DNA from: Gemmatimonadota bacterium
GTDB taxonomy: Bacteria > Gemmatimonadota > Gemmatimonadetes > Longimicrobiales > Gaopeijiaceae
Assembly (NCBI GenBank): GCA_028873595.1
Contig: JAPPOV010000036.1
Location: 29,759-93,758 of the forward strand
Direction of reading: 5' to 3'
Length of the DNA stretch: 64,000 nucleotides
Below the pieces are notes generated by a model, which saw nothing but the letters and a program-made list of their open reading frames with translations, was not told the DNA's origin and searched no databases. The translations under genes and the position numbers were made by a program. Below are positions 37,900-45,329 of the stretch, piece after piece (the stretch's first letter is position 1; the number at the start of each line of letters is the position of its first letter).

Positions 37900-38391
37900 T
37901 CACTTCCACGTGAAGACGAGGTGGGTTTTCCGGATGTCAGATCGCGGAACGCTCACCTCCTCGCCGCTCGACAAACGGAGCCGAACCGACTCTTGGTCGG
38001 TGCCCGGATCCGCGAGGCCGAGTAGTTCACCCTCAATTCTCGTCGACTTGCCGATCAGGACCTCCTTACCCTTCACAGCAACGTGCTCCCCCTTGAACCG
38101 CTCGAAGTCCCGCGGCCGAACAAGCGGCCGGTCGACTCCAGGAGACGACACTTCGAGCACATAGCGCTCGGAGAGCCCTTCATACTCGTCCAGCCAGAAC
38201 TCGAGCGCCCGGCTCACCTTGGCGCACTCATCCACGGTCACACCTTCGCCCGGGACGGTGTCCGGGCGGTCGATGCGGAGTTTGAGCAATGGACGACGGC
38301 CACTGCCTCCCCACCGGAGTTCGACGACCTCGTAGCCAAGCTCTTCAACCCGGCGTTCCAGGCCCTGAGCGATCTCGGGCTCGGCCCGCAT
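37900..38391 (-). CDS. rimP: Ribosome maturation factor RimP
   Basis: 163 residues with RRVEELGYEVVELRWG, LKLRIDRPD, VTVDECAKVSRALEFWLDE and LEVSSPGVDRPLVRPRDFERF, all RimP hallmarks. It is needed for 30S maturation. The ATG at 38391 has GGAGG upstream. First gene of the nusA-infB operon, separated from its promoter by an intrinsic terminator. Confidence 0.96.
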   Translation of the reverse strand: MRAEPEIAQGLERRVEELGYEVVELRWGGSGRRPLLKLRIDRPDTVPGEGVTVDECAKVSRALEFWLDEYEGLSERYVLEVSSPGVDRPLVRPRDFERFKGEHVAVKGKEVLIGKSTRIEGELLGLADPGTDQESVRLRLSSGEEVSVPRSDIRKTHLVFTWK

Positions 38392-38456
38392 ACCATCCTC
38401 CAACCAACAACGAGGGGCGCGCCACCGAAGCAGCGAACCCCATGTCCACATCGAAC

Positions 38457-38485
38457 AAAAAAGCGGGGGCGACCAACTCCCCCAC
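38457..38485 (-). terminator. Intrinsic terminator in the rimP leader (possible attenuator)
   Basis: On the minus strand GTGGGGG (38485-38479), a 9 nt loop, CCCCCGC (38469-38463) and six T (38462-38457) form a textbook rho-independent terminator. It lies about 40-65 nt downstream of a promoter and about 65 nt upstream of rimP, so transcripts must read through it to reach rimP-nusA-infB. Confidence 0.75.
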
Positions 38486-38528
38486 TTCGATCCTGCCACC
38501 GCAAACCTCGCGGCTACAACGGGCACCG

Positions 38529-38557
38529 AATATAAGCGAGGCCCGATGCTCGCTCAA
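38529..38557 (-). promoter_or_regulatory. Promoter of the rimP-nusA-infB operon
   Basis: TTGAGC (38557-38552), 17 nt spacer, TATATT (38534-38529) on the minus strand, the best -10 match I see in the window. The region 38392-38618 contains this promoter and the terminator and no gene. Confidence 0.65.
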
Positions 38558-38618
38558 CCCGGAGCTGGGCGTGCACCGGGCCTGTGTCCGCGAACCGGAC
38601 GGGGTCCTTGAGTTTCGA

Positions 38619-39047
38619 TCAGCGTCGAGTGGTATCTCCACCCTCATCGGAGGATCCGCGATCGACCGGATCTTTCCCGCCGGCAGGATCCTGCGAAGCT
38701 CCGAACACGCTCTCCTCGAGCTCTTTCAGGCGATGCTGCATTGCGTCGACCCGGCTCCTTACGGTCTCGAGCTCAGCCTGCGTGACAAAGTCGAGGCGCC
38801 CGCGGGCCTCCTCCGCCGCTGTCTGAGCCCTTCCGAGCGTTTCCTTCATGACCTCTTTGGCCCGGTCCGTCGAGAGATCCCCTCTGTCTCGGGCTTCCTG
38901 GATCGTCTCTTCGAGCGCGTCCTTGAAGGCCGAAAGTACGCCGAGTCCCTCCTTGATACCGTCGCCCATCGACCTCTTCCCGGCCCGATCCTCGTCTGTG
39001 GTCGATCCCTGCCCCGTGTCCCCCGCGGACTCCTGCTCGTCGCTCAT
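38619..39047 (-). CDS. Small phasin/BMFP-like helical protein, function unknown
   Basis: 142 residues with disordered charged ends. The middle is a helix rich in Ala/Glu/Arg (RAKEVMKETLGRAQTAAEEA) followed by DFVTQAELETVRSRVDAMQHRLKELEE. The last part resembles the coiled-coil trimerisation segment of BMFP/UbiK and phasin-like proteins, a similarity in pattern only. It lies downstream of murA on the same strand and upstream of the rimP promoter. No function is proposed. Confidence 0.65.
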   Translation of the reverse strand: MSDEQESAGDTGQGSTTDEDRAGKRSMGDGIKEGLGVLSAFKDALEETIQEARDRGDLSTDRAKEVMKETLGRAQTAAEEARGRLDFVTQAELETVRSRVDAMQHRLKELEESVFGASQDPAGGKDPVDRGSSDEGGDTTRR

Positions 39048-39120
39048 CTCGTCATTCCTGGATCATTCGTGTGTGCCCTGACCTGTACGGAGATCGTCAC
39101 CTGTGAGATTCTGCGACAGC

Positions 39121-40401
39121 TCAGTCTTCGAGTCGCTCGATCCTGGCGCCGAGCTGTCCCAATCGCTGATCGATCAGTTCGTACCCGCGCTCGATCTGGC
39201 GGATGTTGTGGATCCTCGATGTTCCCTCGGCCCCCAGCGCCGCGATCAGCAAGGCCATACCGGCGCGGATGTCAGGGCTCTCTACGACACCGCCCTGCAA
39301 GGGACTGGGCCCCACCACCACAGCGCGATGAGGATCGCACAAGATGATGGAGGCACCGAGACCTACGAGCTTATCCGTGAAGTACATACGGGACTCGAAC
39401 ATTTTCTCGTGAATCAGGACCGTGCCGATGCATTGCGTCGCTGCCACCAGTGCGATCGACGTCAGGTCCGCCGGAAACGCGGGCCACGGTCCATCATCCA
39501 CTTTGGGAACCGCACCGAACGCGTCCATCTGAATCCGATGCTCTTCGGAGCCATGGACGTACAGGTCATCTCCCACCACGTCGCAGCGGATCCCCAGCCG
39601 GCGAAAGCCGATGAGTGTGGAGTCCAGATGTTCTAGCGGAGCGCCCTCGATCGTGATGTCGCTGCCGGTAACCGCCGCCAGGCCGATGAACGAGCCAGTC
39701 TCGATGTGGTCGGCACCGATTCGGAAGTGGGTCCCGTGGAGTTCGTTCACCCCTTCGATCGTGAGTTGATGGGTGCCGATCCCCGAAATGTGCGCGCCCA
39801 TTCCGTTGAGGAGGTGGCAGAGGTCCTGGACGTGAGGCTCGGCCGCTGCATTTCGAATCGTGCTGACTCCTTCGGCGCGCACTGCAGCCATGACGGCATT
39901 TTCCGTACCGGTGACCGAGGGCTCATCGAGGAAGAAGTTCGCGCCGACCAGACGATCGGCCCGGATCTCGAAGCCGTGATCCAGAATGAGCTCACCGCCG
40001 AGCGCCTCGAACGCCAGGAAGTGCGTATCCATCCGGCGGCGCCCGATGACGTCTCCACCTGGCGGAGGGAGATGCACGTGGCCGAATCTCGCCAGAAGCG
40101 GACCGGCCAGAAGCAACGAAGCCCGTATCCGCCGCGCCAGGTCGGCATCGACCCGGTCGGTGCGGACGTTCCCCGCGTCGATGGTCACTTCGTTCGGCCC
40201 GGTCCACGTCACATCGGCACCGAGAGACTCGATGATCATCAGGAACGTCAACACATCCCTGATGCGAGGGACATTCTCATACGAGACCGGCTCGGGACAG
40301 AGCACGGCTGCAGCAAGGCATGGCAGCGCTGCATTCTTGTTTCCGGCTGGGCGTATCCGGCCCTCGAGCCGGTGCCCACCCTCGACCACGAAGGTCCCCA
40401 T
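39121..40401 (-). CDS. murA: UDP-N-acetylglucosamine 1-carboxyvinyltransferase MurA, Asp-type active loop
   Basis: 426 residues. Lys22 in [24 protein letters not shown] and [16 protein letters not shown] identify the first committed enzyme of peptidoglycan precursor synthesis (enolpyruvyl transfer from PEP to UDP-GlcNAc). The mobile-loop residue that is Cys115 in E. coli is Asp117 here (PPPGGDVIG). Asp variants stay active but escape fosfomycin alkylation. The ATG at 40401 (AGGA upstream) puts Lys22 at canonical numbering; an in-frame ATG at 40518 with a strong GGAGG site would add 39 residues. Confidence 0.95.
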   Translation of the reverse strand: MGTFVVEGGHRLEGRIRPAGNKNAALPCLAAAVLCPEPVSYENVPRIRDVLTFLMIIESLGADVTWTGPNEVTIDAGNVRTDRVDADLARRIRASLLLAGPLLARFGHVHLPPPGGDVIGRRRMDTHFLAFEALGGELILDHGFEIRADRLVGANFFLDEPSVTGTENAVMAAVRAEGVSTIRNAAAEPHVQDLCHLLNGMGAHISGIGTHQLTIEGVNELHGTHFRIGADHIETGSFIGLAAVTGSDITIEGAPLEHLDSTLIGFRRLGIRCDVVGDDLYVHGSEEHRIQMDAFGAVPKVDDGPWPAFPADLTSIALVAATQCIGTVLIHEKMFESRMYFTDKLVGLGASIILCDPHRAVVVGPSPLQGGVVESPDIRAGMALLIAALGAEGTSRIHNIRQIERGYELIDQRLGQLGARIERLED

Positions 40402-40647
40402 GTCGTCCTGAAAGCGCGGTGAGAAGGGGGCGGTCCGGAGACGGCCGTTCCAGGCCAGCGGCCCGGCCGCGGAAGGCGAAACATACCCGGACCCCATATC
40501 CATCGCCAACTGCACCATCGAGCACCTCCGCTCCAGAGAGAATCCAGAGAAAATCGATACCGCTGACCGACCCTCGTGCCCTGGAGCCAACGCACGATAC
40601 GTGCCGACCCGGCGAGACGACGGCCTCGTCGCGCATTATCTTGGAGT

Positions 40648-41232
40648 ATGGGTATCCCCACACCTTCCCTCGCGCAGGCCGTAGCCCGCGGCGCGACATT
40701 GGCCACCCTCTCCGAGGTGGCCACAATCGTGATTGCGGTCGCCATCCTCATCCTGGTCCTGGTCGTGATCTCTGTCTTCGTACGCCTGAACCGACTGCTC
40801 GGTGAGATGAAAGGCGTCGCGAAGGACAACATCGGCCCCGTGTCAGACCGGGCGAAGCTGATTTCCGACAATCTCGAGTTCATCACGCAGGCACTGCGAA
40901 CCGACGTAGAGCGCCTCAATTCATCCGTGCGTGCGCTGTCTGATCGGCTCCACCAGGCCTCCGAGCGTATGGAAGAGCGGATCGAGGACTTCAACGCCCT
41001 CATGGAAGTCGTACAGGGTGAAGCCGAGGAGATTTTTCTGGATACGGCGTCGACGGTTCGGGGCGTTCGGGCCGGTGCTCGCCAGATCGCGACCCCTCGA
41101 GGATCTGACGAAGTCACTCCCCCCCGCCCTGATCACAGGAGTGAAGAGGTCGACGAATTCGATCTTCCACTCGACGACGAAGTACCGGACGCCGACGCCG
41201 GTACGGACGAACCCACCTACACCGGGGCCTGA
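40648..41232 (+). CDS. DUF948-like membrane-anchored coiled-coil protein
   Basis: 194 residues. A short N-terminus precedes one membrane helix (ATIVIAVAILILVLVVISVF), then a helical region (MKGVAKDNIGPVSDRAKLI, VERLNSSVRALSDRLHQ) and an acidic disordered tail. The layout matches DUF948 proteins, whose function is unsettled. It is divergent from murA across a 246 nt region in which I see no firm promoter, and is followed 6 nt later by the phospholipase-like gene, so the two are probably co-transcribed. Confidence 0.7.
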   Translation: MGIPTPSLAQAVARGATLATLSEVATIVIAVAILILVLVVISVFVRLNRLLGEMKGVAKDNIGPVSDRAKLISDNLEFITQALRTDVERLNSSVRALSDRLHQASERMEERIEDFNALMEVVQGEAEEIFLDTASTVRGVRAGARQIATPRGSDEVTPPRPDHRSEEVDEFDLPLDDEVPDADAGTDEPTYTGA

Positions 41233-41238
41233 TCACTC

Positions 41239-42240
41239 GTGGCCGTCGGCCGCGTCCTTCTGTCGGCACTCGCCGTCGCGCTGGGGTGGCTCACTCTGGC
41301 TCCCGAGCCCGTGTTCGCCTGGGGACCCGCGACGCACGTAGCCATCGGGGAGGCAGTTCTCAGTTCGCTCTACCTGGTACCGCCAGGCATCCGCGCCATC
41401 CTCGAGCGCTACCCACTGCACTACCTGTACGGCTCAGTAGCCGCTGATATCTCGTTCGCCAAGAAGTACGTGCCTGAAGGCCGTCACTGCCACAACTGGC
41501 ATGTAGGAGAGGAGATCTTCCATGCCGCCGACTCCGAGCACATGGTGGCCGTCGGCTTGGGCTACCTGTCCCATCTGGCCGCCGACACCGTTGCGCACAA
41601 CACCTTCGTCCCCCGCCAGCTCCTGCTCACCAGCACGACTCAAGCGCTGGGCCATACATACTGGGAACATCGGATGGACATGCATGTCGGCGAGGATTTC
41701 CTGAGTCTCGCCCGGCACATCGTTGTGAATCATGATCATAGTGAGGCCGACGCCCTCTTCGATGAGGTCTTGAGCCGGACGGTGTTCAGCTTCGGCACGA
41801 ACCGCAGAATCTTCCGGGGAATGATCCGCTTCCAGGGACACGAGCGATGGCAGCGGATCTTTGGTCAGGTTCTCGCGAACTCCCGCTACGATCTGCCGAA
41901 TCCGGTGGTCGACCAATACTTCGAGCGGTCGTTCGAGTACGTCATCGGCTACCTCCGCGACCGAGATGCCTCGCCCGCCGCACAGCTCGACCCGGTGGGA
42001 GACCTGAATCTCAAGCTTGCCAAGAAGGTTCGGCGCCGCGCCCTCTCGGACCACACGGCGGAGCACCCCGACGTGCTCGAGGAGATGGCAGACGCCTTCT
42101 TCGGCTTACCCGAAGAACCTCTCGTCTACTGGCCGCAGATCAATGACCCGGAGTTCGCGTCGGGCATCAGCTCCGAGACTGCGGCGGGCCGCACCTTACC
42201 CCCGGTCAGGCCGACAGAGAACGCCGAAGAAGGTCGTTGA
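41239..42240 (+). CDS. Secreted zinc-dependent phospholipase C-like protein
   Basis: 333 residues with a signal peptide ending PVFA/W. The mature protein would start at Trp28, and in Bacillus zinc phospholipase C the N-terminal Trp is itself a zinc ligand. Further ligand-like residues are His33 (WGPATH), the Asp of GSVAADISF, His/Asp in YLSHLAADTVAH and His/Glu in LGHTYWEH. These fit the zinc-dependent PLC family (S1/P1-nuclease-like fold). The substrate is unknown. GTG start at 41239; the 3' end overlaps gatB tail-to-tail by 35 nt. Confidence 0.85.
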   Translation: MAVGRVLLSALAVALGWLTLAPEPVFAWGPATHVAIGEAVLSSLYLVPPGIRAILERYPLHYLYGSVAADISFAKKYVPEGRHCHNWHVGEEIFHAADSEHMVAVGLGYLSHLAADTVAHNTFVPRQLLLTSTTQALGHTYWEHRMDMHVGEDFLSLARHIVVNHDHSEADALFDEVLSRTVFSFGTNRRIFRGMIRFQGHERWQRIFGQVLANSRYDLPNPVVDQYFERSFEYVIGYLRDRDASPAAQLDPVGDLNLKLAKKVRRRALSDHTAEHPDVLEEMADAFFGLPEEPLVYWPQINDPEFASGISSETAAGRTLPPVRPTENAEEGR

Positions 42241-43639
42241 CCTGTCGAGGGTCGGCTGTGCCGCCGGAGCGTCTCATCACCCGTCCAACGAAGAATCCCA
42301 GTAGCCTTGTTTCTCCAGCACGGTACCGCTCCACTTCGTCACGATGCTCCCGGACCACTTCCTCAACCCACGCCGTGAGCTGGTCGTTGTCCCGTATCTG
42401 CTCGAGCCCTCGTGACGACACGATCTCGGCTGCGGGTCTCGACTCCTGCAGCATCCAGCGCAGAACCTTCTTCGCCGCCGAATCCGAGATCGCCCCTTCC
42501 TCGAGTAAGTGGAGCAACTCGATGATATCGGCGGGACGAACGCGGAAGTCGGCGGGAGACGCCTTCTCAGCCTTCATCAAGGCCTGAATCGGTCCCATCA
42601 CCCAGTTCGCTGCGGTCTTCGAATCGCCGCAGCCCGCTGCGACTTCTTCGAAGTAATCGGCGCCAGCGGCCGTCTGTGTCAGAACATCCGCGTCGTAGGA
42701 AGAGAGCCCCAGAGTGTCCCGAAAGCGTGCTGCCCGCGCGCGGGGCAGTTCGGGGAGCAGCTTGCGCTCGGCTTCGAAGACCTCGGTTGTCAGACGCAGC
42801 GGAGGCAAATCGGGCTCGGGGAAATAGCGATAGTCGTGGTGCTGCTCCTTCGAACGCATCGAGCGGAGTGTGCTTCGGTGATCGTCCCACAACAGCGTCT
42901 CTGAGTGGATCGAGCCTCCCGCCTCAACCACCTCGGTCTGGCGGGTGATCTCCATCTCAAGGGCCCGCTCGATGCCGGCGAACGAGTTCACGTTCTTGAT
43001 TTCGGTCTTGGCGTTCCGGATGGGATCCCCCGCACGGCGGATCGAGACGTTCGCATCAACGCGAAGGCTGCCCTCCTCCATGGAGCAGTCGCTCACGCCT
43101 GTGTACTCCAGAACTCGCTTCAGGCTCTGGAGGAACAGACGCACGTTCGCCGGATCGTGAAGGTCGGGTTCGGTCACGATCTCCACCAACGGGATCCCTG
43201 CCCGATTCAGGTCCACAGCCGTTGCGCCCGGCAAGCGATCGTGCACGGACTTACCCGCGTCCTCCTCCATATGAACCCGACGGATTCGAACGGTCGCCGG
43301 CCCATCGACACCGTCGAACTCGACGGATCCCGACGTGGCGAGCGGCTCGTGAAACTGAGTGATCTGATAGCCTTTCGGGAGGTCGGGGTAAAAGTAGTTC
43401 TTCCGGACCCAGACCGACCGCTCGTGAATAGAACAACCGAGCGCGAGTCCGGTACGAACGGCAAGCCGTACGGCGGCCGGATCAAGCGTGGGAAGCGCGC
43501 CAGGGAGGCCCAGGCACACCGGGCATACGTGAGTGTTGGGGTCGGCTCCGAAGGCAGCTCGATCGGCGCAGAAGAGCTTTCGTCCTGTACGGAGCTGCAC
43601 GTGAACCTCGATCCCCACCAGAGGCTGCCAGCGTGTCAC
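42206..43639 (-). CDS. gatB: Aspartyl/glutamyl-tRNA(Asn/Gln) amidotransferase subunit B
   Basis: 477 residues. WQPLVGIEVHVQL, CPVCLGLPGALP, KNYFYPDLPKGYQI, IRRVHMEEDAGKS and the C-terminal tRNA-binding YqeY/GatB tail (DPRQVNDLLRRSL) are diagnostic. It phosphorylates the misacylated tRNA and transfers ammonia from GatA. GTG at 43639 overlaps the gatA stop (GTGA). Last gene of the serS-pcrA-gatCAB run. Confidence 0.97.
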   Translation of the reverse strand: MTRWQPLVGIEVHVQLRTGRKLFCADRAAFGADPNTHVCPVCLGLPGALPTLDPAAVRLAVRTGLALGCSIHERSVWVRKNYFYPDLPKGYQITQFHEPLATSGSVEFDGVDGPATVRIRRVHMEEDAGKSVHDRLPGATAVDLNRAGIPLVEIVTEPDLHDPANVRLFLQSLKRVLEYTGVSDCSMEEGSLRVDANVSIRRAGDPIRNAKTEIKNVNSFAGIERALEMEITRQTEVVEAGGSIHSETLLWDDHRSTLRSMRSKEQHHDYRYFPEPDLPPLRLTTEVFEAERKLLPELPRARAARFRDTLGLSSYDADVLTQTAAGADYFEEVAAGCGDSKTAANWVMGPIQALMKAEKASPADFRVRPADIIELLHLLEEGAISDSAAKKVLRWMLQESRPAAEIVSSRGLEQIRDNDQLTAWVEEVVREHRDEVERYRAGETRLLGFFVGRVMRRSGGTADPRQVNDLLRRSLSA

Positions 43640-45006
43640 GCTCTTCCCACTGCCGACTCGAGGACATGGGCCGCTCGGATCATGCGGACTTCCTCCCACC
43701 ATGGTGCGAGCAACTGCCCCCCGACCGGCAATCCGCCGGTCCTACCGATCGGCACCGACATGCCCGGGATCCCGGCGAGGCTCGCAGGCGTCGTGAAGAT
43801 GTCCTCGAGGTACATCTCAAGCGGATTCTCTACCTTGGCCCCGACCGGGAACGCGGTCGAAGGTGTGGTCGGTGTGAAAAGCAGGTCGACCCCATCCGCG
43901 AAGACCCGCTCAAAGTCGGCCTGGATGGCCGCCCGGATGCGCTGGGCGGCTCCATAGTACGCGTCATAGTATCCTGCAGAGAGCACGAATGTCCCAAGCA
44001 TGATGCGCCGCTTCACTTCCGGCCCCAGACCGTGCCCCCGGGTCGCTTCGTACATCTCGGAGACGGAGCCGCCAGGGGTTCGCCTGCCAAACCGCACCCC
44101 GTCGAACCGCGCCAGATTGCTCGACGCCTCCGCCGGAGCTAGCACGTAATAGCACGGCACGGCGAGATCCGTGTTCGGAAGGGTGACCTCTCGGATCCTC
44201 GCGCCCGCGGACCGGAGCTGATTCACTGCGGCCTCGGTCAGCCCACGAATCTCGGCATCAAGATGCTCTGGGAAATACTCGAGTGGCACCCCGACGGTTA
44301 GCCCCTGGAGGTCACACGGACCGCGCCCCCCCACAACGTCCGAAATGTCGAGGGGTGGCCGCTCGGCACTGGTCGCGTCCCGCACGTCATGCCCCGAAAC
44401 GACGGCCAGCAGGGTTGCGGCGTCGTCCACGGTTCGACCGAACGTCCCCACCTGGTCGAGCGAAGAGGCAAACGCGACCAGTCCGTATCGGCTCACCCGC
44501 CCGTACGTCGGCTTGATGCCCACCACCCCACACAACGCAGCTGGCTGACGCACGGAGCCACCTGTATCTGATCCGAGCGCCATGGAAACGTACCCCGCTG
44601 CGACCGCAGCAGCAGACCCGCCCGAACTCCCTCCGGGCACCCGAGTCCGGTCGTGAGGATTCCGGGTCGCACCGTACGCGGAGTTTTCTGTCGACGAGCC
44701 CATGCCGAACTCGTCCATGTTCGTCTTTCCAACCACGACGCCACCGGCGCCGCGCAGTCGCCGCACGACCGTAGCTTCGAACGGCGAGTGATATCCGTCG
44801 AGGATCATCGACGCACACGTAGTCGGGAGAGCGAGCGTCGCCAGGTTGTCCTTGACTCCCACAGCCCTGCCCTCGAGCACCGAACCTTCCGCTTCCGCCT
44901 CGGCTGCGGCTACGTCTTGGGGATCGGCAAGAGAGACGAATGCGTTGAGTCCGTCGTTTGAGCCCTCTGCAGCACGAATAACGTCGACGACAGACGGCCC
45001 CGTCAT
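43636..45006 (-). CDS. gatA: Aspartyl/glutamyl-tRNA(Asn/Gln) amidotransferase subunit A
   Basis: 456 residues of the amidase signature family. The catalytic Lys is in AVGVKDNLA, and the cis-Ser/Ser pair lies in VPGGSSGGSAAAVAAG and LGSDTGGSVRQPAAL. It releases ammonia from glutamine for GatB. The ATG at 45006 overlaps the gatC stop (ATGA). The N-terminus is slightly shorter than in many GatA proteins. Confidence 0.97.
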   Translation of the reverse strand: MTGPSVVDVIRAAEGSNDGLNAFVSLADPQDVAAAEAEAEGSVLEGRAVGVKDNLATLALPTTCASMILDGYHSPFEATVVRRLRGAGGVVVGKTNMDEFGMGSSTENSAYGATRNPHDRTRVPGGSSGGSAAAVAAGYVSMALGSDTGGSVRQPAALCGVVGIKPTYGRVSRYGLVAFASSLDQVGTFGRTVDDAATLLAVVSGHDVRDATSAERPPLDISDVVGGRGPCDLQGLTVGVPLEYFPEHLDAEIRGLTEAAVNQLRSAGARIREVTLPNTDLAVPCYYVLAPAEASSNLARFDGVRFGRRTPGGSVSEMYEATRGHGLGPEVKRRIMLGTFVLSAGYYDAYYGAAQRIRAAIQADFERVFADGVDLLFTPTTPSTAFPVGAKVENPLEMYLEDIFTTPASLAGIPGMSVPIGRTGGLPVGGQLLAPWWEEVRMIRAAHVLESAVGRA

Positions 45007-45329
45007 GCGTCGTCGTCCGCCTTCACGCCCGGCGGAAGAGGAACGACGAAGAAGCCCTGCGCCCAATCCGGAGCGAACATCGACGGAGAACCCGCGAGAG
45101 CGTCCGGATCGCCCAACTGCGTGCGTGCGTCGTCCGACCCGACTTCGAGACCGCAAGGGTGAACGGAAGGGTCAGCGGACGCGGCCCCCTGAGCGTCCGC
45201 GCTTCTCAGCCGCTCCACGTGTTCGAGGATCCGGTTCATTTCGTCCGTGAGCCGATCAGCCTCGTCGTCCTCGAGGGCGAGGCGAGCCAAGCGTGCGAGA
45301 CGGTCCACCTCCGCCCGATCGACGCTCAC
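45003..45329 (-). CDS. gatC: Aspartyl/glutamyl-tRNA(Asn/Gln) amidotransferase subunit C
   Basis: 108 residues with VDRLARLARLALEDDEADRLTDEMNRILEHVE, the usual GatC helical start. It clamps GatA and GatB together. The GTG start at 45329 overlaps the pcrA stop (GTGA), so amidotransferase translation is coupled to the helicase gene. Confidence 0.93.
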   Translation of the reverse strand: MSVDRAEVDRLARLARLALEDDEADRLTDEMNRILEHVERLRSADAQGAASADPSVHPCGLEVGSDDARTQLGDPDALAGSPSMFAPDWAQGFFVVPLPPGVKADDDA

